Positions 53,625-61,538 of a stretch of 64,000 nt of DNA are shown piece after piece. The first letter of the stretch is position 1; each line of letters opens with the position of its first letter. The DNA comes from Ramlibacter sp. PS4R-6 (GTDB taxonomy: Bacteria > Pseudomonadota > Gammaproteobacteria > Burkholderiales > Burkholderiaceae_C): positions 1,798,001 through 1,862,000 of the forward strand of contig NZ_JBBHKA010000001.1 in assembly GCF_037572775.1 (NCBI RefSeq). The letters are read 5' to 3'. The position numbers and the translations under genes are program-made. The notes under the pieces are model-generated. The model saw only the letters and a program-made list of their open reading frames with translations, had not been told where the DNA came from and made no database searches.

Positions 53625-55355
53625 CTAGTGATTGTCCCGTGGCACGAAGGCGCCGCGCTGGCCGACGAGGAAGTCCAGGTCGGCGCCCTGGTCGGCCTGC
53701 AGCACGTGGTCGATGTACAGCTTCCAGTAGCCCGAGTCCAGTTGCGGCTTCGGCGCCTTCCAGTCCTTCAGGCGCGCGGCCAGCTCGTCGTCGCTGATGT
53801 GCAGGTGCAACTTGCGCGCGGCGACATCGAGCTCCACCACGTCACCGTTGCGCACCACCGCCAGCGGCCCGCCCGCCGCCGCTTCGGGGCAGGTGTGCAG
53901 CACCACGGTGCCGTAGGCCGTGCCGCTCATGCGCGCGTCGCTGATGCGGACCATGTCGGTGATGCCCTTGCGCAGCACCTTGGGCGGCAGCGGCATGTTG
54001 CCCACTTCGGCCATGCCGGGGTAGCCCTTGGGCCCGCAGTTCTTCAGCACCAGCACGCAGGTCTCGTCGACGTCCAGGTTCTCGTCATCGATGCGGCGGT
54101 GGAAATCGTCGGCGTCCTCGAACACCACGGCGCGGCCCTTGTGCTTCAGCAGGGCCGGCGTCGCCGCGCTCGGCTTGATCACCGCGCCACGCGGCGCGAG
54201 GTTGCCGCGCAGGATCGCGATGCCGGCGCGGTCCTTGAACGGGTTGTCGTAGCGGTGGATGACGTCCTCGTTGTAGTTCACCGCGTCCTGGATGTTCTCG
54301 CCCACCGACTTGCCGTTGGCCGTGACCTGGCCCAGGTGCAGGTGCTGCGAAATTTCCTTCATCACAACCGGCAGGCCGCCGGCGTAGCAGAAGTCCTCCA
54401 TCAGGTGCTTGCCCGAAGGCTGCAGGTTCAACAGGCACGGCATCTCGCTGCCGAGCTTCTCGAAGTCGTCGATGGACAGTTTCACGCCCAGGCGCCCGGC
54501 GATCGCGATCAGGTGGATCACCGCGTTGGTCGAGCCGCCGATGGCCGCCAGGGTGCGGATGGCGTTCTCGAACGCGTCGCGTGTGAGGATCTGCGAGATC
54601 TTCAGGTCCTCGTGCACCATCTCCACGATGCGGCGGCCCGCGTTGCGCGCGATCACGTTGCGGCGCCCATCGACGGCGGGATAGGCCGCGTTGCCCGGCA
54701 GGCCCAGGCCCAGCGCCTCGACCATGCTGGCCATCGTCGACGCGGTGCCCATCGTCATGCAATGGCCGTGGCTGCGGTGCATGCACGACTCGGCTTCGAA
54801 GAAGTCCTGCAGCTTCAGCGTGCCCGCGCGCACCTGCTCGCTCATGCTCCACACGCCGGTGCCCGAGCCGAGTTCCTGCCCGCGCCACTTGCCATTGAGC
54901 ATGGGGCCGCCCGACACGCCGATGGTCGGCAGGTTCACGCTGGATGCGCCCATCACCAGCGAGGGTGTGGTCTTGTCGCAGCCCATGAGCAGCACGACGC
55001 CATCGATCGGGTTGCCGCGGATCGATTCCTCCACGTCCATGCTTGCGAGGTTGCGGTACAGCATCGCAGTGGGCCGCAACAGCGTCTCGCCGAGCGACAT
55101 CACCGGGAACTCCAGCGGGAAGCCACCGGCCTCGTACACGCCGATCTTCACCTGCTCCGCAAGCGTGCGGAAGTGCGAGTTGCAGGGCGTGAGTTCGCTG
55201 AAGGTGTTGCAGATGCCGATGACGGGGCGGCCGTCGAACTGGTCGTGCGGCACGCCCTTGCCCTTGACCCAGCTGCGGTAGGCGAAGCCGTCGCGGTCCT
55301 GGCGGCCGAACCATTGCTGCGAGCGCAGCTCTTCGGGTTTCTTGCGTGGTTTCAT
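53625..55355 (-). CDS. IlvD/Edd-family sugar-acid dehydratase
   Basis: This 576-residue Fe-S dehydratase is closest to L-arabonate / D-xylonate / galactonate-type members: it has the N-terminal RSQQWFGRQDRDGFAYRSWV and the cluster motifs ICNTFSELTPCNSHF, LMGCDKTTPS and ESCMHRSHGHCMTMGTAST. It ends VRISDARMSGTAYGTVVLHT. It dehydrates a sugar acid to a 2-keto-3-deoxy acid, feeding the two kinases and the DgoA aldolase downstream. The exact substrate cannot be fixed, but dgoK and dgoA favour galactonate. An 18-bp operator lies 10 bases before its start. Confidence 0.9.
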   Translation of the reverse strand: MKPRKKPEELRSQQWFGRQDRDGFAYRSWVKGKGVPHDQFDGRPVIGICNTFSELTPCNSHFRTLAEQVKIGVYEAGGFPLEFPVMSLGETLLRPTAMLYRNLASMDVEESIRGNPIDGVVLLMGCDKTTPSLVMGASSVNLPTIGVSGGPMLNGKWRGQELGSGTGVWSMSEQVRAGTLKLQDFFEAESCMHRSHGHCMTMGTASTMASMVEALGLGLPGNAAYPAVDGRRNVIARNAGRRIVEMVHEDLKISQILTRDAFENAIRTLAAIGGSTNAVIHLIAIAGRLGVKLSIDDFEKLGSEMPCLLNLQPSGKHLMEDFCYAGGLPVVMKEISQHLHLGQVTANGKSVGENIQDAVNYNEDVIHRYDNPFKDRAGIAILRGNLAPRGAVIKPSAATPALLKHKGRAVVFEDADDFHRRIDDENLDVDETCVLVLKNCGPKGYPGMAEVGNMPLPPKVLRKGITDMVRISDARMSGTAYGTVVLHTCPEAAAGGPLAVVRNGDVVELDVAARKLHLHISDDELAARLKDWKAPKPQLDSGYWKLYIDHVLQADQGADLDFLVGQRGAFVPRDNH

Positions 55356-55364
55356 GCCTCACAT

Positions 55365-55382
55365 CCTATCGTATGATGATTG
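55365..55382. promoter_or_regulatory. FadR/GntR-type operator, left copy
   Basis: CCTATCGTATGATGATTG, the exact reverse complement of 56371-56388. Its core TCGTATGATGA fits the FadR-subfamily consensus TnGTnnnACnA with one change. It lies between the divergent dehydratase and hydroxyacid dehydrogenase genes. TATGAT inside it (55372-55377) is a likely -10 element for the rightward gene. Confidence 0.82.
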
Positions 55383-55405
55383 AAAGACAACCCAGGAGAC
55401 CCCCC

Positions 55406-56335
55406 GTGCCCGCCGTCGATGTGCTGCTTCCCGCGAAGCTTTCGCCCCTCTATGTCGAACAGCTGGAGCGCGAGTTCGCGGCGCACCGCCTGCCCGACCT
55501 TTCGGCTGCCTCGAAAGTTCGCGCCATCGCATGCGGCGGCGAAACGCAACTGCCGAGCGACCTGATCGCTCAGCTGCCGGCGCTGGAGATCATCTCGGTG
55601 ATGGGCGTCGGCTACGACGGCGTGGACGTCGCCGCCGCCAAGGCCAAAGGCGTGATGGTCACGCACACGCCGGACGTGCTGAACGACGACGTCGCCGACG
55701 TCGCGATCGGGCTCATGCTGTGCACGTCGCGCCAGTTCCCGCAGGCCGACCGCTTCGTGCGCGAGGGCAAGTGGACCCAGGGCGCGATGCCGCTGCAGCG
55801 CAAGATGTCCGGCGCGCGGCTGGGTCTGGTCGGCATGGGCCGCATCGGGCAGGCCATCGCCAAGCGCGCGCTGGGCTTCGGCATGAGCATCGCGTACAAC
55901 TCGCGCACGCCCAAGAAGGAGCTGCCGTACACCTTCCACGCCGACGTGCGCGACCTGGCGCGCGCCAGCGACTTCCTCGTCGTCATCACGCCGGGCGGCG
56001 AGGGCACGCGCAAGATGATCAACGCGGAAGTGCTGCAGGCGCTGGGCAAGAAGGGCATCCTGGTCAACGTCGCGCGCGGCTCGGTGGTGGATGAAGCGGC
56101 GCTCATCGAGGCGCTGAAGAACGGCGTGATCGGCGGCGCGGGCCTGGATGTCTTCGAGAACGAGCCCATCGTGCCGCAGGCGCTGAGGGACATGCCGCAC
56201 GTGGTGCTGACGCCGCACGTGGGCAGCGCCACCACGCAGACGCGCCAGGCGATGGCCGACCTCGCCATGGACAACCTGCGCGCGCACTTCGCCGGCCGGC
56301 CGGTGAAGACGCCGGTGCCCGAGTGCCGGGCCTGA
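55406..56335 (+). CDS. D-isomer 2-hydroxyacid dehydrogenase (GhrB-like)
   Basis: This 309-residue NAD(P)-dependent reductase has a Rossmann motif, LGLVGMGRIGQAIAKRALGF (GxGxxG at 143-148). The catalytic Arg is in NVARGSVVDEAALIEAL, the Glu in LDVFENEPIVP and the His in LTPHVGSATTQT. It probably reduces glyoxylate, hydroxypyruvate or a 2-keto sugar acid. The GTG start at 55406 has a strong aggag site eight bases before; upstream ATGs lie in the operator. It is divergent from the dehydratase operon and codirectional with the ABC transporter genes. Confidence 0.92.
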   Translation: MPAVDVLLPAKLSPLYVEQLEREFAAHRLPDLSAASKVRAIACGGETQLPSDLIAQLPALEIISVMGVGYDGVDVAAAKAKGVMVTHTPDVLNDDVADVAIGLMLCTSRQFPQADRFVREGKWTQGAMPLQRKMSGARLGLVGMGRIGQAIAKRALGFGMSIAYNSRTPKKELPYTFHADVRDLARASDFLVVITPGGEGTRKMINAEVLQALGKKGILVNVARGSVVDEAALIEALKNGVIGGAGLDVFENEPIVPQALRDMPHVVLTPHVGSATTQTRQAMADLAMDNLRAHFAGRPVKTPVPECRA

Positions 56336-56370
56336 ACGCGTCCCGGGAAAACCCCGAACGGCGGTTTCGG

Positions 56371-56388
56371 CAATCATCATACGATAGG
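56371..56388. promoter_or_regulatory. FadR/GntR-type operator, right copy
   Basis: CAATCATCATACGATAGG is the exact reverse complement of 55365-55382, 1006 bases apart. It sits 29 bases before the transporter's binding-protein gene. The GntR regulator encoded four genes downstream (60687) is the natural candidate binder. Confidence 0.82.
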
Positions 56389-56417
56389 ACTTTTGGCACA
56401 GAGCCGAGGAGATCGCG

Positions 56418-57797
56418 ATGAAACTCAAGCAGTGGCTGGCAGGGGCCCTGGCGGGCCTGGGGCTCGTGGTGGCGCCCGGCGCATTCGCGCAGGAAAAGCT
56501 CACCGTGTGGTGGGTCAAGGGCTTCTACAAGGCGGAAGACGACGCGCTGTTCAAGGCCATCGAGAAGTACGAGGCCAAGCACAAGGGCGTGAAGGTCGAA
56601 CTGTCGCAGTACCCGGTGCAGGACATGATCCCGAAGACGGTGGCGGCGCTCGACGCCGGCAACCCGCCCGACGTGGCGTACGCGGACGTGTACGACTTCC
56701 AGGTCACCGCGAAGTGGGCGTACGACGGCAAGCTCGAGGACATCTCCAAGGTGATCGACCCGCTGCGCGCCAAGTTCGAGCCCAACGCGCTGTCGACCAC
56801 GTTCCTCTACAACAACGCCGCGCAGAACCGCGCGTACTACGCGTTCCCGCTCAAGCAGCAGACCATGCACATCCAGTACTGGAAGGACATGCTGGCCGAG
56901 GCGGGCTTCAAGGACAGCGACATCCCGAAGGACTGGAAGGGCTACTGGGCCTTCTGGTGCGACAAGGTGCAGCCGGCGCACCGCCAGAAGAGCGGCCAGC
57001 GCAGCTTCGGCATCGGCCAGCCGCTGGGCGTGGATTCGAGCGACTCGTTCTACTCCTTCCTCACGTTCATGGATGCCTACAACGTGAAGCTGGTGAACGA
57101 CTCGGGCAAGCTGCTGGTGGACGACCCGGCGGTGAAGGCGGGCCTGGTCGGTGCGCTCACGGACTACACGTCGGTCTACAGCAAGGGCTGCTCGCCGCCG
57201 TCGTCCACGAGCTGGAAGGACCCGGACAACAACGTCGCCTTCCACAACAAGACGACCGTGCTCACGCACAACGCCACGATCTCGATCGCCGCGAAGTGGC
57301 TGGACGACGCGAACAACACCGCGCTGACGCAGGCGCAGCGCGACCAGGCCAGGAAGAACTACACCGACAACATCGCGACCGCCGGTTTCCCGAACAAGCC
57401 GGACGGCAGCAAGATGATCTACCGCGCCGCGGTGAAGACGGGCGTGGTGTTCAAGGACGCCAAGAACAAGAAGCGCGCGATGGAGTTCCTCGCCTTCCTG
57501 CTGCAGGACGAGAACCTCACGCCTTACGTCGAAGGCTCGCTCGGCCGCTGGTTCCCGGTGACCAAGGCCGGCCAGCAGAGCGCGTTCTGGAAGGCCGACC
57601 CGCACCGCACGGCCGTCTACAACCAGTTCATGAACGGCACGACGCCTTTCGAGTTCACCAAGAACTACAAGTTCACGGTGCTGAACAACGAGAACGTCTG
57701 GGCCAAGGCGGCCAACCGCGTGCTGAACGAGAAGTGGGCCGTGGACCGCGCCGTGGATGAAATGATCGCGCGCATCAAGACCGTCGCGGCGCAATGA
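56418..57797 (+). CDS. sugar ABC transporter substrate-binding protein
   Basis: This 459-residue periplasmic binding protein of the family 1 extracellular type (UgpB/MalE class) has a signal peptide ending at APGAFAQ. The mature start is EKLTVWWVKGFYKAEDDALF. ALDAGNPPDVAYADVYDFQV and AMEFLAFLLQDENLTPYVEG are recognisable as the solute-binding fold. It probably binds the sugar acid (or its lactone or oligomer) degraded by the divergent operon. The gene ends in a four-base overlap with permease 1. Confidence 0.93.
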   Translation: MKLKQWLAGALAGLGLVVAPGAFAQEKLTVWWVKGFYKAEDDALFKAIEKYEAKHKGVKVELSQYPVQDMIPKTVAALDAGNPPDVAYADVYDFQVTAKWAYDGKLEDISKVIDPLRAKFEPNALSTTFLYNNAAQNRAYYAFPLKQQTMHIQYWKDMLAEAGFKDSDIPKDWKGYWAFWCDKVQPAHRQKSGQRSFGIGQPLGVDSSDSFYSFLTFMDAYNVKLVNDSGKLLVDDPAVKAGLVGALTDYTSVYSKGCSPPSSTSWKDPDNNVAFHNKTTVLTHNATISIAAKWLDDANNTALTQAQRDQARKNYTDNIATAGFPNKPDGSKMIYRAAVKTGVVFKDAKNKKRAMEFLAFLLQDENLTPYVEGSLGRWFPVTKAGQQSAFWKADPHRTAVYNQFMNGTTPFEFTKNYKFTVLNNENVWAKAANRVLNEKWAVDRAVDEMIARIKTVAAQ

Positions 57798-58666
57798 CCG
57801 CGCAAGCGACCGCCCTGCCGGTGGAGGCGGCGCCGCGCGCGCGGTCCACCGGGCGGTCGTGGCAGTTCTGGGGACGGCTGATGGTCGTCCCCTACCTGCT
57901 CATCTTCCTCATCTTCGTGCTGTACCCCGTGGGGTACGGCCTGTGGCTCGCGCGGCATCCGCAAAGCTACGTCCAGCTCTTCGACGACCCGATCTTCCTG
58001 CGCACGGTGATCAACACCGTGGTGTTCCTGGTGGTGGCGATCAACATCAAGATGGTCATCGCGATGGTTCTCTCGGGCTTCTTCATCCACACGCGCTGGT
58101 GGATCAAGGCGCTGTCGGTGCTGTTCATCATCCCGTGGGCCGTGCCGTCGATCCCGACGATCCTGTCCGTGCGCTTCATGCTCAACCCCGAGTGGGGCGT
58201 CATCAACACGCTGATCTTCAAGCTGACGGGCATGGACGGCCCGAACTGGCTGAACGATCCGACGCTCGCGCTGTCGTTCTCGATGGTGATGCACGTGTGG
58301 AAGTCGCTGCCGTTCTGGACGCTGATCCTGATCGCCGGGCGCCTGTCGATCCCCACGGAGCAGTACGAGGCCGCTTCAGTGGACGGCGCGACGTCTTGGC
58401 AGAAGTTCAAGTACATCACGTGGCCGTCGATGCGCACGCTGTACCTCACGTCGACCATCCTCTCGATGATCTGGACGCTGGGCGACTTCAACAGCGTGTA
58501 CCTGTTGACCGGTGGCGGGCCGGCGGACCTGACGCACGTGCTCGCGACGCTGGGCATCCGCTACCTGCGGCTCGACCAGGTGGACCTCGCGATGGCGTCG
58601 ATCGTGGTGGCGCTGCCGCTGGTGCTGCCGCTGGTGTTCTTCATGATGAAGAGGCTGAGTAAATGA
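57794..58666 (+). CDS. sugar ABC transporter permease 1 (UgpA/MalF type)
   Basis: This 290-residue inner-membrane permease has six hydrophobic segments and the EAA loop YEAASVDGATSWQKFKYITW before the fifth, where the ATPase docks. Start and stop follow the coupled layout of sugar importers. It lies between the binding protein and a second permease, but an 82-base repeat-rich gap separates it from the latter. Confidence 0.93.
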   Translation: MTAQATALPVEAAPRARSTGRSWQFWGRLMVVPYLLIFLIFVLYPVGYGLWLARHPQSYVQLFDDPIFLRTVINTVVFLVVAINIKMVIAMVLSGFFIHTRWWIKALSVLFIIPWAVPSIPTILSVRFMLNPEWGVINTLIFKLTGMDGPNWLNDPTLALSFSMVMHVWKSLPFWTLILIAGRLSIPTEQYEAASVDGATSWQKFKYITWPSMRTLYLTSTILSMIWTLGDFNSVYLLTGGGPADLTHVLATLGIRYLRLDQVDLAMASIVVALPLVLPLVFFMMKRLSK

Positions 58667-58748
58667 GCCCCCACGCTCCGCACTTCGTGTCTCCGCTGCC
58701 CCCCGAGGGGGCTGTCGGCCTCCTAGAGGCGGCTCGTCGGAGGCCGAT
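58667..58748. repeat. intergenic hairpin element between the two permease genes
   Basis: The 82 bases contain GCCCCCCGAGGGGGC (58708 region), a GC palindrome, and a perfect 9-bp inverted pair, TCGGCCTCC (58715-58723) with GGAGGCCGA (58739-58747). Elements of this type are common between genes in Comamonadaceae. The right arm contains the ribosome site of permease 2. Confidence 0.72.
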
Positions 58749-59597
58749 GTGAAGATCACCTGGCGCTCCGTCACGGCCGAAGCCAAGCTGCTGCTGATCG
58801 GCATCCCGGTCTTCCTGTGGACCATGATCCCGGTCTACCACTTGTTCCTGTTCGCGATCTCGACCAAGGATTCGGCGACGTCGGGGCGGCTGTGGCCGAA
58901 GGAGCCGACGCTGCAGAACTTCGACTTCGTCTTCTTCCAGAAGCACTTCTACCTGCACCACTTCTGGCTGCAGATGTGGAACTCGCTGGTGATCGCCGTG
59001 GCCGTCGGCGCGCTGACCCTGTTCGTCGCGACGACGGCGGCGTTCGCGATCAGCCGGCTGAAGGTGAAGGGCGGGCGCACGGTGATGAACCTCGCGCTCT
59101 TCACGTACTTCATCCCCGCGGCGTTCCTGGCGGTGCCCATGTACAAGGCCATGGGCGTGTACGGCCTGCTGAACAACCAGTGGGCGCTGATCCTCGCGAT
59201 GGTGACCATCGCGTCGCCGTACTGCATCTGGGTGCTCAAGCAGGCCTCGGACAAGTTGCCGTGGGAGCTGGACGAAGCCGCGCGCATGGACGGCGCCACG
59301 GCGTTGCAGCTGTTCCGCCTTGTCTACCTGCCGCTGATGGTGCCGTCGCTCGTGGCGGTGGGCACGTACTCGCTGCTGCTGGCGTGGAACGAGTACCTCT
59401 ACGCGTTCCTGCTGCTGTCGAACGACACGCAGGTGACGCTGGCGGTGGCGCTGGGCAACTTCCTCGCGGCGGACGACTCGCCGTGGGAGCTGCTCATGAC
59501 CACGGGCCTCATCTACGCGCTGCCGCCGGCCGCGATCTACTACGCCTTCAAGCGCTACATGGTCTCCGGCATCACCGCCGGCGCCGTCAAGAGTTGA
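58749..59597 (+). CDS. sugar ABC transporter permease 2 (UgpE/MalG type)
   Basis: This 282-residue permease has six hydrophobic segments and the EAA loop DEAARMDGATALQLFRLVYL. The start is GTG (58749), with GGAGG five bases before it; the nearest ATG is out of frame. That ribosome site lies within the right arm of a hairpin, so it may be masked in the mRNA. Eight bases separate its stop from the ATPase gene. Confidence 0.92.
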   Translation: MKITWRSVTAEAKLLLIGIPVFLWTMIPVYHLFLFAISTKDSATSGRLWPKEPTLQNFDFVFFQKHFYLHHFWLQMWNSLVIAVAVGALTLFVATTAAFAISRLKVKGGRTVMNLALFTYFIPAAFLAVPMYKAMGVYGLLNNQWALILAMVTIASPYCIWVLKQASDKLPWELDEAARMDGATALQLFRLVYLPLMVPSLVAVGTYSLLLAWNEYLYAFLLLSNDTQVTLAVALGNFLAADDSPWELLMTTGLIYALPPAAIYYAFKRYMVSGITAGAVKS

Positions 59598-59604
59598 GTC
59601 CAGC

Positions 59605-60690
59605 ATGGCTTCCGTATCGTTCAAGCACATCGAAAAGTCCTTCGCGAAGACGAAGGTCATCCACGGCATCAGCTTCGACATCGCCGACGGCGAATTCGTC
59701 GTGCTGGTCGGCCCTTCGGGCTGCGGCAAGTCCACGCTGCTGCGCATGCTGGCGGGGCTGGAGGAAATCTCCGGCGGCGAGATCGCCATCGACGGGCGCA
59801 TCGTCAACGAGCTGGAGTCCAAGGACCGCGACATCGCGATGGTGTTCCAGAGCTACGCGCTCTACCCGCACATGACGGTGCGCGACAACATGGCGTTCAG
59901 CCTGAAGCTGCGCCGCGCCGACGAGCAGCTCACCAGCCAGCGTGTCAACGACGCGGCGCGCATCCTGAACCTCGACGCACTGCTGGAGCGCTTTCCGCGC
60001 GAGCTGTCCGGCGGCCAGCGCCAGCGCGTGGCGATGGGGCGCGCGATCGTGCGCGACCCCAAGGTGTTCCTCTTCGACGAGCCGCTGTCCAACCTGGACG
60101 CCAAGCTGCGCGTGGCGATGCGCGCCGAGATCAAGGCGCTGCACCAGCGGCTGAAGACAACCACGGTGTACGTCACGCACGACCAGATCGAGGCCATGAC
60201 CATGGCCGACCGCATCGTCGTGATGCACGACGGCATCGTCGAGCAGATCGGCACGCCGCTGGAGCTGTTCGACCATCCCGGCAACCTGTTCGTGGCGCAG
60301 TTCATCGGCTCGCCGGCGATGAACGTCATGGAAGGCACTTTGCGCATGGCGGGCGGCCGCGCGTACGTCGAGGCGCAGGGCGCGCAGTGGCCGGTCGCGC
60401 CGGGCATGCGCGCGAGCGACGGCCAGCGCGTGCACTACGGCATCCGCCCGGGCGACATCCGCGTGGGGCCCGCCGGCGGCGGCATCGCGGCGAAGGTGAT
60501 CGTCGTCGAGCCGACCGGCGCCGAGACCGAGCTGCTGGTGCAGGTCGGCGATGCGCAGCTGGTCATCGTCATGCACGGGCGCACGCGGGTGCAGCCCGAC
60601 GAAACCGTGGGCCTGCAGATCGACGGCGCGGCCAGCCACCTCTTCGACGGTGCGACGGGCCAGCGCATCGAGGCCGGCACGCTGCAATGA
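59605..60690 (+). CDS. sugar ABC transporter ATPase (UgpC/MalK type)
   Basis: This 361-residue ATPase has Walker A GPSGCGKST (36-44), the Q-loop in MVFQSYALYPHMTVRDNM, signature LSGGQRQRVAMGRAI and Walker B VFLFDEPLSNLDAKLRVAM with the switch His in TVYVTHDQIEAMTMADR. The C-terminal TOBE domain carries the regulatory OB fold. It powers both permeases. The stop overlaps the gntR start by four bases (ATGA). Confidence 0.95.
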   Translation: MASVSFKHIEKSFAKTKVIHGISFDIADGEFVVLVGPSGCGKSTLLRMLAGLEEISGGEIAIDGRIVNELESKDRDIAMVFQSYALYPHMTVRDNMAFSLKLRRADEQLTSQRVNDAARILNLDALLERFPRELSGGQRQRVAMGRAIVRDPKVFLFDEPLSNLDAKLRVAMRAEIKALHQRLKTTTVYVTHDQIEAMTMADRIVVMHDGIVEQIGTPLELFDHPGNLFVAQFIGSPAMNVMEGTLRMAGGRAYVEAQGAQWPVAPGMRASDGQRVHYGIRPGDIRVGPAGGGIAAKVIVVEPTGAETELLVQVGDAQLVIVMHGRTRVQPDETVGLQIDGAASHLFDGATGQRIEAGTLQ

Positions 60691-61430
60691 TCAAGAACGT
60701 CCACGGCAACACGCTGGACCACCTGGGCGAGCGCATCGTCGGCGGCATGTGGTCGCCCGGCGACTCGATCCCGCCCGAGCCGATGCTGTGCGAGGACCTG
60801 GGCGTGAGCCGCACGGTGATCCGCGAGGCGGTGAAGTCGCTGGTGGCCAAGGGCCTGATCACCACCGGCCCGAAAGTCGGCACGCGCGTGCAGCCGTCCG
60901 AGCAGTGGAACTGGTTCGACCCCGACGTGATCCGCTGGCAATCCAACGCGGGCCTCACGCGCGAGTTCCTGCGCGACCTGCAGGACCTGCGCCGCGTCCT
61001 GGAGCCGGCGGCGGTGCGCTTCGCGGCGCAGCGCGCCACCGCGCGCGACATCCGCGACATCGAGGCCGCGTACGAAGGCATGCGCCGCGCGATCGAGGAG
61101 GGCGGCGACTACGTCACCTACGACCTGCGCTTCCACCAGGGCCTGCTGCGCGCCTGCCGCAACCGCATGATCGTGCAAATGAGTAAGGCCATCGGCGCGC
61201 TGCTGCGCACCAGTTTCGAGATTTCCACCAGCAAGAAGGGCGGCCCGGCCGCCTCGCTGCCGCTGCACCGCGCGGTGCTCGACGCGGTGATCGCGCACGA
61301 TGCGGTGCGCGCCGAAAAGGCCATCCTCACGTTGATCGACAGCGCCGCCGACGACATCGAGCAGGTTCTGGCCGGGCGCAAGCGCCTGCCGCGCCTGAAC
61401 CTGCCGGCGCAACACCTGCCCGCGCTTTAG
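60687..61430 (+). CDS. FadR/GntR-family (FCD) transcriptional regulator of the sugar-acid regulon
   Basis: This 247-residue repressor has an N-terminal winged helix with LCEDLGVSRTVIREAVKSLV (about 34-53), then the FCD effector domain, with metal or ligand residues likely in YDLRFHQGLLRACRNRMIVQ and the late PLHRAVLDAVIAHDAVRAEK. Regulators of this type sense sugar acids or 2-keto-3-deoxy acids (DgoR, UxuR, KdgR-like). It ends the transporter operon, coupled to the ATPase by a four-base overlap, so it controls its own expression through the operators at 55365 and 56371. Confidence 0.92.
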   Translation: MIKNVHGNTLDHLGERIVGGMWSPGDSIPPEPMLCEDLGVSRTVIREAVKSLVAKGLITTGPKVGTRVQPSEQWNWFDPDVIRWQSNAGLTREFLRDLQDLRRVLEPAAVRFAAQRATARDIRDIEAAYEGMRRAIEEGGDYVTYDLRFHQGLLRACRNRMIVQMSKAIGALLRTSFEISTSKKGGPAASLPLHRAVLDAVIAHDAVRAEKAILTLIDSAADDIEQVLAGRKRLPRLNLPAQHLPAL

Positions 61431-61470
61431 GGATTTCCTTTAACGCGGGTGCCGGGCCCCGACCCGTCGC

Positions 61471-61487
61471 TACAATTGTCTAGACAA
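61471..61487 (+). promoter_or_regulatory. promoter with HutC-type palindrome before the transglutaminase-like gene
   Basis: TACAAT (61471-61476) is a strong -10 match (five of six). A perfect 12-bp palindrome, TTGTCTAGACAA (61476-61487), overlaps its last base and contains the GTnTAnAC consensus of HutC-type GntR regulators. No good -35 is visible, which would suit an activated or weak promoter. The regulator just upstream is of the FadR type, whose known sites differ. Confidence 0.65.
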
Positions 61488-61538
61488 GTCGGTTTGGCCG
61501 TGGGCGAGGCGGGCTTGTCGCAAGACCCGGAGAAGCCC

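Noticed and set aside
53625..55355. The dehydratase as branched-chain amino-acid IlvD or as Edd
   Set aside because: A separate Edd with standard features lies at 31552, and this protein's N terminus (RSQQWFGRQDRDGFAYRSW) and neighbours mark it as a sugar-acid dehydratase.
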